This document shows positions 9,137 to 19,278 of a stretch of DNA of 64,000 nucleotides, piece after piece; position 1 is the stretch's first letter, and every line of letters starts with the position of its first letter. This DNA comes from Hyphomonas adhaerens MHS-3 (GTDB taxonomy: Bacteria; Pseudomonadota; Alphaproteobacteria; Caulobacterales; Hyphomonadaceae). The DNA lies in the NCBI RefSeq assembly GCF_000685235.1, contig NZ_ARYH01000001.1:806001-870000 (forward strand). The letters run 5' to 3'. The position numbers were made by a program, and so were the translations under genes. Under the pieces are notes generated by a model. It had not been told where the DNA came from. It did not search any database and saw nothing but the letters and a program-made list of their open reading frames with translations.

Positions 9137-9766
9137 TCAGCCCGCCGGCTCGAGCCACGGCATGGAGACCTTGCGGGTGGCTTCATAAGTGTTGATGTCA
9201 CTTTCGGCCTGCAGCGAGGCGCCGATCTCGTCGAGGCCCTGCAGCAGGTTGGACTTGCGGCCCGGGTCGACGTCGAATGTGTAGGTCTCACCATCCGGTG
9301 CCGTCACGATCTGCGCTTCCAGGTCGACCGAGAAGACATGGTTCGATCCGCCAGCCTGCCGGGCGAGTTTTTCGCAGACGTCCACCGGCAGGCGCACCGG
9401 CAGAATGCCGTTCTTGTAGCAATTGTTATGGAAGATATCGGCGAAGCTCGGCGAGATGACGACCGAGATGCCCTGGTCCGCCAGCGCCCATGGCGCATGT
9501 TCCCGTGAGGACCCGCAGCCAAAATTCTCGCCCGCGATCAGGATATCGGCTTTTGCGAATTCCGGCTTGTTCAGTACGAAATCCGGGTTCGGCGAGCCAT
9601 CGGCCAGGGTTTTCAGCTCATAGAACAGGCCTTTCGACAGGCCGGTGCGCTCTGTCGTCTTCAGGAACTGTTTGGGGATGATCATGTCCGTGTCGACATT
9701 GGACATGAGCTTGCCCTTTTCGAGCAGCGGCGCGGCGGTTCCGGTAATTTCAGTAAACGGTGTCAT
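9137..9766 (-). CDS. leuD: 3-isopropylmalate dehydratase small subunit
   Basis: 209 residues from the ATG at 9766 ([14 protein letters not shown]), which matches the usual LeuD start; longer readings are artefacts. Family motifs [15 protein letters not shown] and [16 protein letters not shown] are present. With LeuC it isomerises 2-isopropylmalate to 3-isopropylmalate in leucine synthesis. The gene is separated from leuC (13101-14498) by a VOC protein, a membrane protein, cysK and others. Confidence 0.95.
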   Translation of the reverse strand: MTPFTEITGTAAPLLEKGKLMSNVDTDMIIPKQFLKTTERTGLSKGLFYELKTLADGSPNPDFVLNKPEFAKADILIAGENFGCGSSREHAPWALADQGISVVISPSFADIFHNNCYKNGILPVRLPVDVCEKLARQAGGSNHVFSVDLEAQIVTAPDGETYTFDVDPGRKSNLLQGLDEIGASLQAESDINTYEATRKVSMPWLEPAG

Positions 9767-9776
9767 GGCGGCGTTC

Positions 9777-10631
9777 TTACTTCGGCTCATGCGCAATGAA
9801 AAGCGTCGGAACGCCCATTGTGCCATCCCTGACCGTAAAGACGCTCGAACCGGGTTTGCGGCCCTTGCGCAATTCCGAAACGTTGAAGCCTGCCCCGGTG
9901 AGACGGGCATGGGCGGCGGCAAGGTCCGCCACCTCCCAGGTCAGGCCCCAGATCCGGTCCGGCCCGGCCGGATCATGCGTTTCGCCGAGCCGGTGGATGA
10001 CCTCAAAGGTCAGCCCGCCCGTGCGGAAGAACAGAAAGCGCGTTTTCCACTGAGGGGCATTCCGGTCGAGCGCCAGATCCAGCCCCAGCCGCGCCCCGTA
10101 CAGGCCAAGTGCCCGGTCCGGATTGGGTGTGTCGATGACGATATGGTCCAGCGAAACGACGGCGCCGTCCGGAGCGTCCTGTGACGGCAGTGGCGTTTCG
10201 GGCTGAATCAGGAAGGTTTTGATGCCGGACGTCTGATCATCCGCGCAGCGGAAACGCTTCCAGCTTCGCGTGGCTCCATCCAGTTCATTCGTGCTCTCGC
10301 CCGGCACGATGTCCTGCGGGCCCATGCCCCGCCGCGTCAGCTTGTGATGCGCAGCCGCAATATCTGCTGTGCCGAATGCCAGCGTTTTCAGGCCAGGACC
10401 TTCTGCCTCGATAATCTCCCGCAGCCGGTCTGCCACAGGGCCCTCCCCTGCAGGCGCCATCAGTTCGAGACTGGTATTGGCGACGCGGAAGATCGCCGTC
10501 GCGGCCCCGCCCTCCCCGTTCGCCCGCCAGACGGGCGGGCGGCCCAGCAAGGCTTCATAGACCGCCGCGGCGGAGTCGATTTCAGGCGCGACGAGGACAA
10601 TATGATCGAGGCCGGTGACGAGCTGGCTCAT
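9777..10631 (-). CDS. VOC-superfamily (glyoxalase-like) protein
   Basis: 284 residues with two VOC-like halves: [24 protein letters not shown] near the N-terminus and [25 protein letters not shown] near residue 155. Such proteins bind a divalent metal between beta-alpha-beta modules and act as dioxygenases, lyases or isomerases. The first half resembles glyoxalase-like domain PF13468. Substrate unknown. Its start overlaps the stop of the upstream membrane-protein gene by 4 bp, and leuD follows 10 bp later, suggesting one transcript. Confidence 0.78.
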   Translation of the reverse strand: MSQLVTGLDHIVLVAPEIDSAAAVYEALLGRPPVWRANGEGGAATAIFRVANTSLELMAPAGEGPVADRLREIIEAEGPGLKTLAFGTADIAAAHHKLTRRGMGPQDIVPGESTNELDGATRSWKRFRCADDQTSGIKTFLIQPETPLPSQDAPDGAVVSLDHIVIDTPNPDRALGLYGARLGLDLALDRNAPQWKTRFLFFRTGGLTFEVIHRLGETHDPAGPDRIWGLTWEVADLAAAHARLTGAGFNVSELRKGRKPGSSVFTVRDGTMGVPTLFIAHEPK

Positions 10632-11107
10632 GTCTTTTTCTTCTTCCTGTCTTTTCTTCCAAAGCGTTTGCGGCGCGGAAACGGCATGACGCGAAACTGT
10701 TCCCCCTCATGGGCCAGGGCGACGAGGCGCCCTTCCCCGTCAAGCCAGGCCTCGCCCTCCAGTTCGCCCTTCTTGCACAACTGGCGAACCCGCCGGGAGA
10801 TGCGCAGCGGCGTGACCCAAACCTCATCCCCGATTTTGACTTCAGCGAGAAAGGCCGCCGATTGCTTGTCTGTCGTCCGGCGGATCTCGAATGGCGCTGG
10901 CTGGGGCGTGCCGGTTTCCAGCACATGGGCCCGGCGTCGGTCGAACCTGAGCGAGAACCAGGACATGACCACAAGATAGACGCCGAACCCGGCCAGCAGC
11001 AGCTGGACCCAGCCGGACACGTCCAGCCGGATCATCGCATCGAGGCCAGCCGCCATGGCCAGCATGACGAGGCCGAGGACAAAGAGAGCTACAGTATGGA
11101 GCGCCAT
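10628..11107 (-). CDS. Small inner-membrane protein with basic C-terminus, unknown function
   Basis: 159 residues from the ATG at 11107 (MALHTVALFVLG). Two adjacent hydrophobic segments (residues ~5-25 and ~33-50) are followed by a cytoplasmic domain containing a PFEIRRTTDKQSAAFLAEVKIGDEVWVTPL region and a strongly basic tail (RRKRFGRKDRKKKK). I do not recognise the family. It lies 13 bp downstream of cysK and overlaps the VOC gene. Confidence 0.6.
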   Translation of the reverse strand: MALHTVALFVLGLVMLAMAAGLDAMIRLDVSGWVQLLLAGFGVYLVVMSWFSLRFDRRRAHVLETGTPQPAPFEIRRTTDKQSAAFLAEVKIGDEVWVTPLRISRRVRQLCKKGELEGEAWLDGEGRLVALAHEGEQFRVMPFPRRKRFGRKDRKKKKT

Positions 11108-11120
11108 CACGCAGTGAGGC

Positions 11121-12104
11121 TTACAACCCCTCGAACAGGGCCGTCGAGACGTAACGTTCCGCAAAGCTCGGCAGGATCGCCACCAGCGTTTTGCCCGCCA
11201 TGTCGTCGCGGCTGCCGACTTTCATCGCCGCCGTGGCCGCCGCGCCCGACGAGATGCCGCCCGGAATGCCTTCCAGCGCGGCCAGTTTGCGGGCGTTCGC
11301 CATGGCTTCTTCATTGGTGACCTTCACCACTTCGTCGATCAGGCCGGTGTCGGCGTTCGCGGGAATGAAGCCCGCACCGATGCCCTGAATCATGTGCGGG
11401 CCCGGATCCCCGCCGGACAGGACGGGGCTTCCTTCCGGCTCCACCGCGATCATTTTCAGGTCTGGCTTCTTCGCCTTCAGCACACGGCCACAGCCGGTGA
11501 AGGTACCGCCCGTGCCGATGCCAGCGATGACCGCATCCACCGCACCGTCGGTGTCGCCCCAGATTTCTTCCGCCGTGGTCTTTTCATGGATCGCCGGATT
11601 GGAGGGATTGTCGAACTGGCTCGGCATCACTGCGCCGGGTGTCGAGTCGAGAATTTCCTGCGCCTTGGCGATGGCCCCGCCCATGCCCTTCTCCTTCGGC
11701 GTCAGTTCCAGTTGCGCGCCGAGAAAAGCGAGCATCTTGCGCCGCTCGATCGACATGGATTCCGGCATGGTCAGGATCAGCTTGTATCCGCGTGCCGCGG
11801 CCACGAAGGCAAGGCCGATGCCCGTATTGCCGGAGGTCGGCTCCACCAGCGTGCCGCCGGGCTTCAGCTTGCCGGAAGCTTCCAGTTCCAGAATCATGTT
11901 CAGCCCAATCCGGTCTTTGACGCTCGACAGCGGATTGAAGAATTCGCATTTGAACAGGAGGTTCGCCTTGATCCCCGTCTCAGCCGAAAATTTCGGCGCC
12001 GCTACCAAAGGCGTCGCGCCAACCGTTTCGAGAATCGACGCATAGGTCCGCCCCCGCGGGCCATCCAGCGTTACACCGCCCGGAAGTTTCACCGTACCAG
12101 CCAT
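11121..12104 (-). CDS. cysK: Cysteine synthase A (O-acetylserine sulfhydrylase)
   Basis: 327 residues. The PLP-lysine motif [11 protein letters not shown], the substrate loop [10 protein letters not shown] and the glycine loop [13 protein letters not shown] are all present. The protein forms cysteine from O-acetylserine and sulfide. The ATG at 12104 follows a strong AAGGAGG site. It is first in a run of minus-strand genes ending in leuB. Confidence 0.94.
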   Translation of the reverse strand: MAGTVKLPGGVTLDGPRGRTYASILETVGATPLVAAPKFSAETGIKANLLFKCEFFNPLSSVKDRIGLNMILELEASGKLKPGGTLVEPTSGNTGIGLAFVAAARGYKLILTMPESMSIERRKMLAFLGAQLELTPKEKGMGGAIAKAQEILDSTPGAVMPSQFDNPSNPAIHEKTTAEEIWGDTDGAVDAVIAGIGTGGTFTGCGRVLKAKKPDLKMIAVEPEGSPVLSGGDPGPHMIQGIGAGFIPANADTGLIDEVVKVTNEEAMANARKLAALEGIPGGISSGAAATAAMKVGSRDDMAGKTLVAILPSFAERYVSTALFEGL

Positions 12105-12259
12105 CTTGTCCTCCTTCGTGGTTTTGCCGGACTATCCGCCCGCCACGATGCGGAAGCAACTGAAAGCTCGGTTTAAGAATTCGGGTTAGCGGACCAAGAC
12201 GCGCCGCCTATCCGCGCTATAACACACCTGTTTCCCGCCCCTGCCACTTTGGAGAGACC

Positions 12260-12583
12260 ATGAAACCGGCCGTTCTTGTCTATGCCCTGCTCGCTATTGC
12301 GGGCGCTGTTCTTCCGCTGTCGCAATTCCTGCCCTGGTTCATGGAACACGGGCTGGATGTGCCGCGCTTTGTCGGCGATCTCTTCGCGACGCGGATCGGC
12401 GGATTCTTCGGCTGGGACGTGATCGTCTCGGCCGTGGTGCTCACTGTCTTTATCCTGATCGAAGGCAGGCGCATCGGCCTGCGCTATCTCTGGCTGCCGA
12501 TTGCCTGCACGTTCAGCGTCGGCGTCTCGTTCGGCCTGCCGGTCTTCCTGGCAATGCGCGAGCGGACGCTGAGGACGGACTAG
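12260..12583 (+). CDS. DUF2834-family membrane protein
   Basis: 107 residues with three hydrophobic helices. The pattern LPWFMEHGLDVPRFVGDLFATRIGGFFGWDVIVSA and the ending GVSFGLPVFLAMRER match DUF2834, small bacterial membrane proteins of unknown function. The ATG follows GGAGAG. It is an isolated plus-strand gene in a minus-strand block. Its last codons overlap the end of the convergent hypothetical gene by 4 bp and contain a GGACTAGTCC palindrome. Confidence 0.78.
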   Translation: MKPAVLVYALLAIAGAVLPLSQFLPWFMEHGLDVPRFVGDLFATRIGGFFGWDVIVSAVVLTVFILIEGRRIGLRYLWLPIACTFSVGVSFGLPVFLAMRERTLRTD

Positions 12584-13104
12584 TCCATCCAAGAAATATG
12601 GATGAGTTGCTCGTCCGGATAGACCGCGAGGCACGCTCCCGAATCCAATGTCGCAATGTACAAGGGTGAAGACTGGCTCGCTGCACGCAAAATATCCCGG
12701 AGCGTTTTGCCTTCCGGACGCAACTCACGATCAGAGCCGTAAATCTTGCATCCCCGCTGAGATCCCGCAGCATCCGGCGCCGGAAGATACTCCCAGTCAC
12801 GGCGAAGGCCGCTTTCCGGGGAGTGGGTCGTCTCGATCAGGAAATCCAATCCCCTTCGGTTGATGTGTTCGGCAATGTCCGGATTCACCCGATAGGCAGA
12901 CCAGGCCATGCCACCCTGGAAATCATATTCATGGCGACCATCCAGCCACTCGCCGGCTTCCAGCATGGACGGAACCTGCTCAATCAGAGCCGGTGCGTTT
13001 GCTGTCTTTCCCCGGGTTTCAAAGTGGAGGTGTGCCAGCCAGGCAACAGCAAGCACCAGCACCAATCCGCAAACAAGAACGAACGCGTTCCCTACGATCT
13101 TCAA
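12580..13104 (-). CDS. Hypothetical single-pass membrane protein
   Basis: From a TTG at 13104, which overlaps the leuC stop, the product is ~174 residues. There is one N-terminal membrane segment ([21 protein letters not shown]), then an extracytoplasmic domain with no family I recognise. The start is uncertain because no ATG exists nearby and the longer in-frame reading runs antisense-like through leuC. Its position directly behind leuC suggests coupled translation. The reality of the gene rests on the membrane-anchor pattern and the intact frame. Confidence 0.5.
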   Translation of the reverse strand: MKIVGNAFVLVCGLVLVLAVAWLAHLHFETRGKTANAPALIEQVPSMLEAGEWLDGRHEYDFQGGMAWSAYRVNPDIAEHINRRGLDFLIETTHSPESGLRRDWEYLPAPDAAGSQRGCKIYGSDRELRPEGKTLRDILRAASQSSPLYIATLDSGACLAVYPDEQLIHISWMD

Positions 13105-14498
13105 CCGATCACGCCGGTGATCGCGGCTTTCGCGGCGAGGGCCGGGCTCATCAGATGAGTGCGGCCACCGCGGCCCTGACGGCCTTCGAAATTCCGGTTC
13201 GACGTCGACGCACAGCGCTCGCCCGGCGACAGGGTGTCCGGGTTCATGCCGAGGCACATGGAGCAGCCCGGCTCACGCCATTCAAAGCCGGCATCGAGGA
13301 AGATCTGGTCGAGGCCCTCTTCTTCCGCCTGCGCACGAACGAGGCCGGAGCCCGGCACGACCATAGCGCGCACACCGTCAACCACATGATTGCCTTTGGC
13401 GACGTCTGCGGCGGCGCGGAGATCCTCGATCCGGGAATTGGTGCAGGAACCGATGAAGACGCGTTGTACCGGCGTTCCAGCAATCGGCACACCGCCTTCC
13501 AGGCCCATATAGTCCAGCGCGCGCTCACACGCAGCGGCTTTCACCGGATCGGAAAAGTCTTCCGGCTTCGGAATAATACCGGAGACCGGAATCCCCTGTT
13601 CGGGGCTGGTGCCCCAGGTCACGGTCGGCTCCACGTCTGCGGCGTTGATTTCGACGACATGATCGAAGACGGCATCTTCATCCGTGTGCAGTGTCTTCCA
13701 GAAACTTTCCGCAACTTCCCATGCGCCGCCCTTTGGAGCAGCCGGACGGCCCTTGATGTAGGCGAAAGTCTTTTCGTCCGGCGCGACGAGCCCTGCGCGG
13801 GCGCCGCCTTCAATGGACAGGTTGCACAGCGTCATGCGCCCTTCCATGCTCAGGTCACGGATCGCTTCGCCTCGATACTCCATTACACTGCCCGTGCCAC
13901 CGGCCGTACCGATCTGGGCAATGATGTGCAGGGCGAGATCCTTGGCCGTAACACCTGACTTCAGCTTGCCGGTCACTTCGATCGCCATGTTCTGCATCTT
14001 CCGGGCCCGGAGGGTCTGGGTCGCCAGAACATGCTCGACTTCAGACGTACCGATGCCGTGCGCCAGTGCGCCGAACGCGCCATGGGTGGAGGTATGGCTG
14101 TCGCCGCAGACAATCGTCATCCCCGGCTGGGTACGTCCTTGTTCCGGCCCCACGACATGGACGATGCCATTATTGATATCGCCCATTGGGAAGAACTTGA
14201 TGTTGTATTCGGCAACATTGCGCGACAGCGTTTCCAGCTGGTTGCGCGCTTCCGGATCCTTCACCCCGGCGAGGCCTGCGGCCTGGTTCTCGGTCGGCGT
14301 GTTGTGGTCGGCCACAGCGAGGGTCAGGTCAGTACGGCGAACGCCCCGCCCAGCTGCTTTCAGCCCCGCAAAGGCCTGCGGTGTCGTCACCTCATGGATC
14401 AGGTGCAGGTCGATATAGAGTAGGCTTTCCCCCGACGCCTCATCGGTGTGCACCAGATGGGCATCCCAGATTTTGTCGTAGAGTGTCTTGCCTGCCAT
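13101..14498 (-). CDS. leuC: 3-isopropylmalate dehydratase large subunit
   Basis: 465 residues, starting [16 protein letters not shown]. The iron-sulfur ligands are in IGSCTNSR and in [10 protein letters not shown], and [21 protein letters not shown] is the aconitase-superfamily signature. With LeuD it carries out the second step of leucine synthesis using a [4Fe-4S] cluster. The upstream gap to the histidine kinase is ~104 bp and shows no obvious leader-peptide attenuator. Confidence 0.95.
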   Translation of the reverse strand: MAGKTLYDKIWDAHLVHTDEASGESLLYIDLHLIHEVTTPQAFAGLKAAGRGVRRTDLTLAVADHNTPTENQAAGLAGVKDPEARNQLETLSRNVAEYNIKFFPMGDINNGIVHVVGPEQGRTQPGMTIVCGDSHTSTHGAFGALAHGIGTSEVEHVLATQTLRARKMQNMAIEVTGKLKSGVTAKDLALHIIAQIGTAGGTGSVMEYRGEAIRDLSMEGRMTLCNLSIEGGARAGLVAPDEKTFAYIKGRPAAPKGGAWEVAESFWKTLHTDEDAVFDHVVEINAADVEPTVTWGTSPEQGIPVSGIIPKPEDFSDPVKAAACERALDYMGLEGGVPIAGTPVQRVFIGSCTNSRIEDLRAAADVAKGNHVVDGVRAMVVPGSGLVRAQAEEEGLDQIFLDAGFEWREPGCSMCLGMNPDTLSPGERCASTSNRNFEGRQGRGGRTHLMSPALAAKAAITGVIG

Positions 14499-14602
14499 GG
14501 GCCGAATATTCCCTGCTTGTAGAAAATTATTGCGCGCAAACGCGCCGGTCAGCGCGTCTCGTGCAACACACGGCGCATCGCGTCAATGTGTCAGATGGCA
14601 GT

Positions 14603-16597
14603 TCAGGCGACCTGGCGGGCGGTCCGCCCGGTCCACGTTCGCACGGTTTCCAGCAATTCCGCCTTGTCGAGCGGTTTGGTCAGCACGGCGTCCGCCCCGC
14701 GCGATAGAAATTCGCGGCGTTCCTCGGTCATGGCATGGGCCGTCACGGCGATGACAGGTGTCGGGGGCCGGCCTCCGGTCGCTTCAAAGTCCCGGATAAC
14801 GCGCGTCGCCGCCATCCCGTCCATGACCGGCATGGAAACATCCATGAGCACAAGGGCATAGGCATTCTGGCGGAACAGGTCGACCGCGATTTTTCCGTTT
14901 GCCGCGAAGTGAAGTTCATAGCCCGCCCCCTCCAGCAGACCGGCGATGACCCGCTGGTTCACCTCATTGTCTTCGGCAATCAGGATACGGCCGCCCGGCG
15001 GCGGGGCCGGCGCGACAGGCGGCACCGGCTTCGGAGCTGTGACCGGAGCGGGACGCCGCGTACTGCCGATGACCCCGCTGACTGCCTTGCCCAGCGCCCC
15101 GCTCAGCAGCGGCTTGATCAGGAAGTCGTTGACCCCGGCCTTGAGGAATGCCGCCTTCACATCCTGGGAATCGACGGAAGACACGACGACAATCTTCAGC
15201 CGGTTGAAGGCCGGTTTGGACCGGATCATCCGGGCCACACGCAGACCGTCAATGTCCGGCATCTGGTAGTCCAGCACCAGCAGATCGTACGGCTCACGCC
15301 GGTTGTGAGCCTCGGCCAGGCGGCGCAGGCCCTGCCGCGGATCGGTCTCATGGTCGGACCGGATGCCATAAAGGGCCAGCTGGCTGGCCGAGATCCGGCA
15401 GTTCAGCGAAATGTCGTCAATCACCAGCGCGCGGACATGGCTGAGGTCGGCCCGTTCGACCGGTTCCAGGAAGAGGCGCGGCTCATCATCGGCAATCGGC
15501 AGGGTCAACTCGACCCGGAATGTGGAGCCCACGCCGAAGGTCGACGTGACGTCGATCTGCCCGGCCATCGCCTCCACAAGGCTGCGGCAGATGGACAGGC
15601 CAAGGCCCGTGCCACCGAAGCGCCGCGTGGTGGAGGCGTCCGCCTGTTCGAACTGGTGGAACACGGTTTCCAGCTTGTCTTCCGGAATGCCGATGCCCGT
15701 ATCGTCTACCGTGATCGCGAGATGGGCGTAGCCGTTCTCTCCCGACCCTGTAATGCGCACAAGGATATGACCTTCAGTCGTGAACTTGATCGCATTGCCG
15801 ACCAGGTTTGTGAGGATCTGGCGGATGCGGCCAGCATCGCCCACCAGCTCATCGGGCACATCGCGGGAAATGTCCGTGATCAGCTCAATCCCCTTCTCGT
15901 TCGCGCCCGACCCCAGCAGCGCGGCAACATCGTCCAGCACAGTGGACAGGGAAAAGGGTTCTGCATCGATCGTCAGCTTTCCGGCCTCGATCTTCGAGAA
16001 GTCGAGAATATCGTTGATCACGGTCAGCAGTGCCTCGCCGGACCGTTCGATCATGTCGACAATCTCGACCTGCTCCTCGTTCAGTGCCGTGCGGCGAAGC
16101 ACTTGGGACATGCCGAGAACGCCATTCATGGGTGTGCGGATCTCATGGCTCATATTTGCCAGGAATTCCGTTTTCGATTTCGCCGCGTTCAGCGCCGTCT
16201 CACGCGCCTCTTCCAGCGCCGTTTCGCGCAATATCCGCTCCGTCACATCCGTCAGGACACCAACGATGAAGACATTGCCTGCAGCATCCTCGAAACAGGA
16301 TTTCGAGGATTCGACCCAGCGCACCTCGCCGTCGGCATTCGTGAACTGGACAGTATTGACGCTGCCAGCGCGCGTCTCCAGCACGCCATTGTCCACTTCC
16401 CGGAAGAGGTCAGCCTGGTCTTTTGGGAAAAAGTCATAATCGGTATGCCCGATGAGCGACTCGCGCGGACGACCGCCAAACCGGCACAGGGCGTCGTTCA
16501 CCTCGATCCAGACATGGTCTGAATTCTTGATGAATACGGGATTGGGCAGGAGGTTCAGCACCCCCTTCAGCAATTCGGTTTTGCCGTCGCCATTCAT
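14603..16597 (-). CDS. Cytosolic hybrid sensor histidine kinase with two receiver domains
   Basis: 664 residues without membrane segments. Order: PAS domain (~10-120), HisKA with phospho-His151 (FLANMSHEIRTPMNG), HATPase with N-box NLVGNAIKF (Asn268) and G-boxes VDDTGIGIP and FGGTGLGLS, a first receiver (~388-505, Asp443 in LVLDYQMPDIDG), a Pro/Ala linker (~515-535), and a second receiver (~537-655, Asp586 in LVLMDVSMPVMDG). The first receiver's acidic pocket reads IDD and its aspartate is intact, so both may be phosphorylated. The PAS implies a soluble signal. No cognate regulator is adjacent. Confidence 0.92.
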   Translation of the reverse strand: MNGDGKTELLKGVLNLLPNPVFIKNSDHVWIEVNDALCRFGGRPRESLIGHTDYDFFPKDQADLFREVDNGVLETRAGSVNTVQFTNADGEVRWVESSKSCFEDAAGNVFIVGVLTDVTERILRETALEEARETALNAAKSKTEFLANMSHEIRTPMNGVLGMSQVLRRTALNEEQVEIVDMIERSGEALLTVINDILDFSKIEAGKLTIDAEPFSLSTVLDDVAALLGSGANEKGIELITDISRDVPDELVGDAGRIRQILTNLVGNAIKFTTEGHILVRITGSGENGYAHLAITVDDTGIGIPEDKLETVFHQFEQADASTTRRFGGTGLGLSICRSLVEAMAGQIDVTSTFGVGSTFRVELTLPIADDEPRLFLEPVERADLSHVRALVIDDISLNCRISASQLALYGIRSDHETDPRQGLRRLAEAHNRREPYDLLVLDYQMPDIDGLRVARMIRSKPAFNRLKIVVVSSVDSQDVKAAFLKAGVNDFLIKPLLSGALGKAVSGVIGSTRRPAPVTAPKPVPPVAPAPPPGGRILIAEDNEVNQRVIAGLLEGAGYELHFAANGKIAVDLFRQNAYALVLMDVSMPVMDGMAATRVIRDFEATGGRPPTPVIAVTAHAMTEERREFLSRGADAVLTKPLDKAELLETVRTWTGRTARQVA

Positions 16598-16639
16598 CAG
16601 ATCACACGCTCCCCACCATCGGAGGAGAACATAGGCGCC

Positions 16640-17644
16640 TCAACAATCCCTTAAGTTGAACTCGGTTTTAACCCGGGTGGTTTCCGGCAGGCATCCCATG
16701 GCCTCCAGCGTGGTGTGAAGCGCTGCCCGCACCGGCGTGCGCGGCTCCTCACCCAGGCACTGCACCAGTTTGCCATTGTCGAGTCGGCCGGGCACGTCCC
16801 AGAGATATTTCATTTCCGACAGTTCCCGGAACAGGCGGACAAAAGGTGACAGGCCCTGAATCAGCCACCAGGGAAATCTGCGGATCGGTGCATCCGGCAC
16901 GCCCGCCGCCGCCCGGATGGCTTCAGCAAAATCCCGTCCGTCTTCGAACCAGTGCCCGGCAAAATGGAAGGTCTCGAAGGCAGCCATCCTGGCATCCTGC
17001 TCGACAAGCCGGGCGACCGCTTCGCCATAGTCCGGCAGATAGGCCCAGGCATGCCCCACCCCGGCCCGCCCGGGCCAGGTGACGGATTTGACCGGCTGGC
17101 CGGGTTTCACAAGGCCCGCGCTGAACCAGGAATTGCTCGTGCTGTGCGGCCCATAGAAATCACCCGCCCGGACGATCAGGACGCGCACCCCCTGCCCGGC
17201 TGCCCGTTGCAGGCGGTCTTCCATCTCCACCCGTATGGCGCCTTTGCGCGTGTGCGGGTTTTGCGGCGTGCTTTCCTTCAACAGGGGGAACGCATCCGGC
17301 CCGTAATTGTAGATTGTGCCCGGAAACATGATCCGCGCGCCGGCTGCCTTTGCGGCAGCAATCGTATTGTCCAGCATTGGCAGGGCGAGGCCCCGCCAGT
17401 TGCGGTAGCCCGGCGGGTTCACAGCATGGACGATCAGATCGGCATTGATGGCTGCGTCGGCCACTTCGCCGGCGTTCATCGCATCACCCTTCAGCCAGTC
17501 GGCATAAGGCAGAAGGGTCTGGCCATGGTCCGGCCGGCGGCTGAGCGCCCGGATTTGCCAGCCCCGGCGATGGAGCGCTTCGGCGATTTCAAAACCAGCC
17601 CCGCCAGTCGCGCCGAGGATGAGGGCTGTATGTGAACGGGTCAT
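16640..17644 (-). CDS. NAD(P)-dependent epimerase/dehydratase-like protein
   Basis: 334 residues from the ATG at 17644, preceded by AAGGAG. The dinucleotide loop ILGATGGAGFEIAEALHRRGW is at the N-terminus and the SDR-like RAGDFYGPHSTSNSW follows mid-protein. It belongs to the atypical short-chain dehydrogenase/epimerase group; the reaction is unknown. It is divergent from a LysR gene, so it is the probable regulatory target of that protein. Confidence 0.8.
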   Translation of the reverse strand: MTRSHTALILGATGGAGFEIAEALHRRGWQIRALSRRPDHGQTLLPYADWLKGDAMNAGEVADAAINADLIVHAVNPPGYRNWRGLALPMLDNTIAAAKAAGARIMFPGTIYNYGPDAFPLLKESTPQNPHTRKGAIRVEMEDRLQRAAGQGVRVLIVRAGDFYGPHSTSNSWFSAGLVKPGQPVKSVTWPGRAGVGHAWAYLPDYGEAVARLVEQDARMAAFETFHFAGHWFEDGRDFAEAIRAAAGVPDAPIRRFPWWLIQGLSPFVRLFRELSEMKYLWDVPGRLDNGKLVQCLGEEPRTPVRAALHTTLEAMGCLPETTRVKTEFNLRDC

Positions 17645-17698
17645 GGAACGTCTCCTTTGTGTCTGCCTCACAAAGGTGGTCGCGCCACGCGCTAAAGA

Positions 17699-17713
17699 AA
17701 ATTGCGATAATTT
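17699..17713. promoter_or_regulatory. Candidate LysR-type operator
   Basis: AAATT-N5-AATTT, an AT-rich dyad in a GC-rich setting, lies in the 91-bp divergent promoter region between the epimerase and LysR genes. LysR-type regulators typically bind T-N11-A dyads between divergent genes. The link is inferred from position only. Confidence 0.4.
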
Positions 17714-17735
17714 CTACATCCGCTATACGAAATTA

Positions 17736-18647
17736 GTGGAACCCCTCCCCCTCTCCTGGGACCATTGCCGGTCTTTCCTGGGTGTCTGGCGCACCGGCAG
17801 CCTGTCGGCGGCCGCCCGGGCGGACGGCCTGACCCAACCCACCGTCGCCCGTCACATCTCACAGCTGGAGGCGGCGCTCGGCGGCGGCGCCCTGTTCATC
17901 CGCTCCCCGCATGGCCTGTCCCCGACAGACCTTGCCGGAACGCTCATTCCTCACGCCCTCACCATGGAGGCCGCCGTGGCGGCCATGGTCCGCTCCGCGT
18001 CGGGTGCGGACGGCGAGATCGCAGGCACTGTCCGGCTAAGCGCGAGCCAGATTATCGGCGTGGAAGTCCTGCCGCCGATATTGGCGCGGATCGGCGCCGC
18101 CCATCCCAGCATCACATTCGAACTGGTCGCGACGAATGAAACGTCTGACCTCCTGCGCCGCGATGCCGACATCGCCGTACGGATGGTCCGGCCCGCCCAG
18201 GGCGCGCTGGTGGCGCAGAAGGCCGGCGACATCCAGCTCGCCATGTATGCCCACAAGGACTACCTCGCCCGCCGCGGCCAGCCGGACACAATCGACGCCC
18301 TGACGGACCATGCGATTGTCGGCTTCGACCGGCAGACCGCGGGCATAGACGCGTTGCAGAATATTGGCATGCCTCTGACGCGGCAGATGTTTTCCTTCCG
18401 GACCGACAATGACCTGGCCCAGCTGGCTGCGATCCGGGCCGGGTTCGGCGTCGGCATCTGCCAGACCAGTCTCGCACGGCCCGATCCGAACCTTATCCGC
18501 CTCTTTCCGGAGGAAATGAGCTTCGCGCTGGAAACCTGGATCACCATGCATGAAGACCTGCGCGGCAACCGCCGCATGCGCCTCGTCTTCGACCACCTCG
18601 TGGCTGACATGACGGCCTATGCAAAAGCCAGCCTCGGTCTGCACTGA
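17736..18647 (+). CDS. LysR-family transcriptional regulator
   Basis: ~303 residues from a GTG at 17736; no ATG is available without running into the divergent gene's own start. The N-terminal winged helix reads SFLGVWRTGSLSAAARADGLTQPTVARHISQLEAALG (helix-turn-helix residues ~20-40), followed by a periplasmic-binding-like effector domain. It probably controls the divergent epimerase gene and itself through the intervening dyad. Effector unknown. Confidence 0.88.
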   Translation: MEPLPLSWDHCRSFLGVWRTGSLSAAARADGLTQPTVARHISQLEAALGGGALFIRSPHGLSPTDLAGTLIPHALTMEAAVAAMVRSASGADGEIAGTVRLSASQIIGVEVLPPILARIGAAHPSITFELVATNETSDLLRRDADIAVRMVRPAQGALVAQKAGDIQLAMYAHKDYLARRGQPDTIDALTDHAIVGFDRQTAGIDALQNIGMPLTRQMFSFRTDNDLAQLAAIRAGFGVGICQTSLARPDPNLIRLFPEEMSFALETWITMHEDLRGNRRMRLVFDHLVADMTAYAKASLGLH

Positions 18648-18662
18648 CAGCCGCAACGAAAA

Positions 18663-18688
18663 CGCCCCCGCCTTTCGGCAGGGGCGCT
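18663..18688 (-). terminator. Bidirectional terminator between lysR-type gene and rplS
   Basis: The arms CGCCCCCGCC and GGCAGGGGCG flank a TTTC loop with one mismatch. On the minus strand the stem is followed by TTTTCG, a normal intrinsic terminator for rplS; on the plus strand the T tract is poor. Convergent gene ends share it. Confidence 0.7.
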
Positions 18689-18714
18689 TGTCATGTGCCT
18701 GTGGCGGAGGAGGT

Positions 18715-19278
18715 CTATTCCTCGGTGCCACCCTCTGCAGTTTCTGCAGCGGCTTCGGCCTCGGCGGCAGCCGCCGCAGCGGCGTCTGCTTCAGCCTTTG
18801 CCTTGGCAGCTGCTTCGCGCTCGGCAGCAGCCGCTTCCTTGCGGGCAGCCTTGGCAGCGTCTTTCTGGCGGCGGCGCTCGGTTTTCGAGACAGCGATCTC
18901 GACCTGCTCGATGCCGTGGCCGGTGGTCCGCTCTGCGATACGGGCACCCTTCCCGCGCAGGCCGCGCAGGTAGTAGAGCTTGGCGCGGCGAACGCGGCCC
19001 TTACGCTTCACTTCGATCGACTCGATCATCGGCGACACCAGCGGGAACACACGCTCCACGCCTTCACCGAAAGAGATCTTGCGGACCGTGAAGCTCTCGT
19101 TCACGCCAGCGCCCGAACGAGCAATGCACACACCTTCAAAGCGTTGCACGCGCTCACGGTCGCCTTCCGTAATGCGGACGTTCACGGCCAGCGTGTCACC
19201 AGGCGAGAATGCCGGGATGTCTTTGCCGCTGAGGACGCGGGAAACTTCTTCTGCGTCAAGCTGTTCAATAATGTTCAT
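18715..19278 (-). CDS. rplS: 50S ribosomal protein L19 with long Ala/Glu tail
   Basis: 187 residues. Residues ~1-118 are canonical L19 ([68 protein letters not shown]). The remaining ~65 residues are almost only Ala, Glu, Lys and Arg (for example [20 protein letters not shown]) and are likely a charged helix plus a disordered acidic end. L19 normally ends near residue 115-130, so this is a true extension. It overlaps trmD by 14 bp, as usual in the trmD operon. Confidence 0.95.
   Translation of the reverse strand: MNIIEQLDAEEVSRVLSGKDIPAFSPGDTLAVNVRITEGDRERVQRFEGVCIARSGAGVNESFTVRKISFGEGVERVFPLVSPMIESIEVKRKGRVRRAKLYYLRGLRGKGARIAERTTGHGIEQVEIAVSKTERRRQKDAAKAARKEAAAAEREAAAKAKAEADAAAAAAAEAEAAAETAEGGTEE

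Noticed and set aside
14735..16522. 595-codon plus-strand open frame antisense to the histidine kinase
   Set aside because: High-GC antisense shadow; the protein is Arg/His/Gln-rich with no domain, whereas the minus strand encodes a complete multi-domain kinase.
16645..16670. CtrA box near TTAAGTTGAACTCGG...TTAAC
   Set aside because: The two TTAA elements are 13 bases apart instead of 7.
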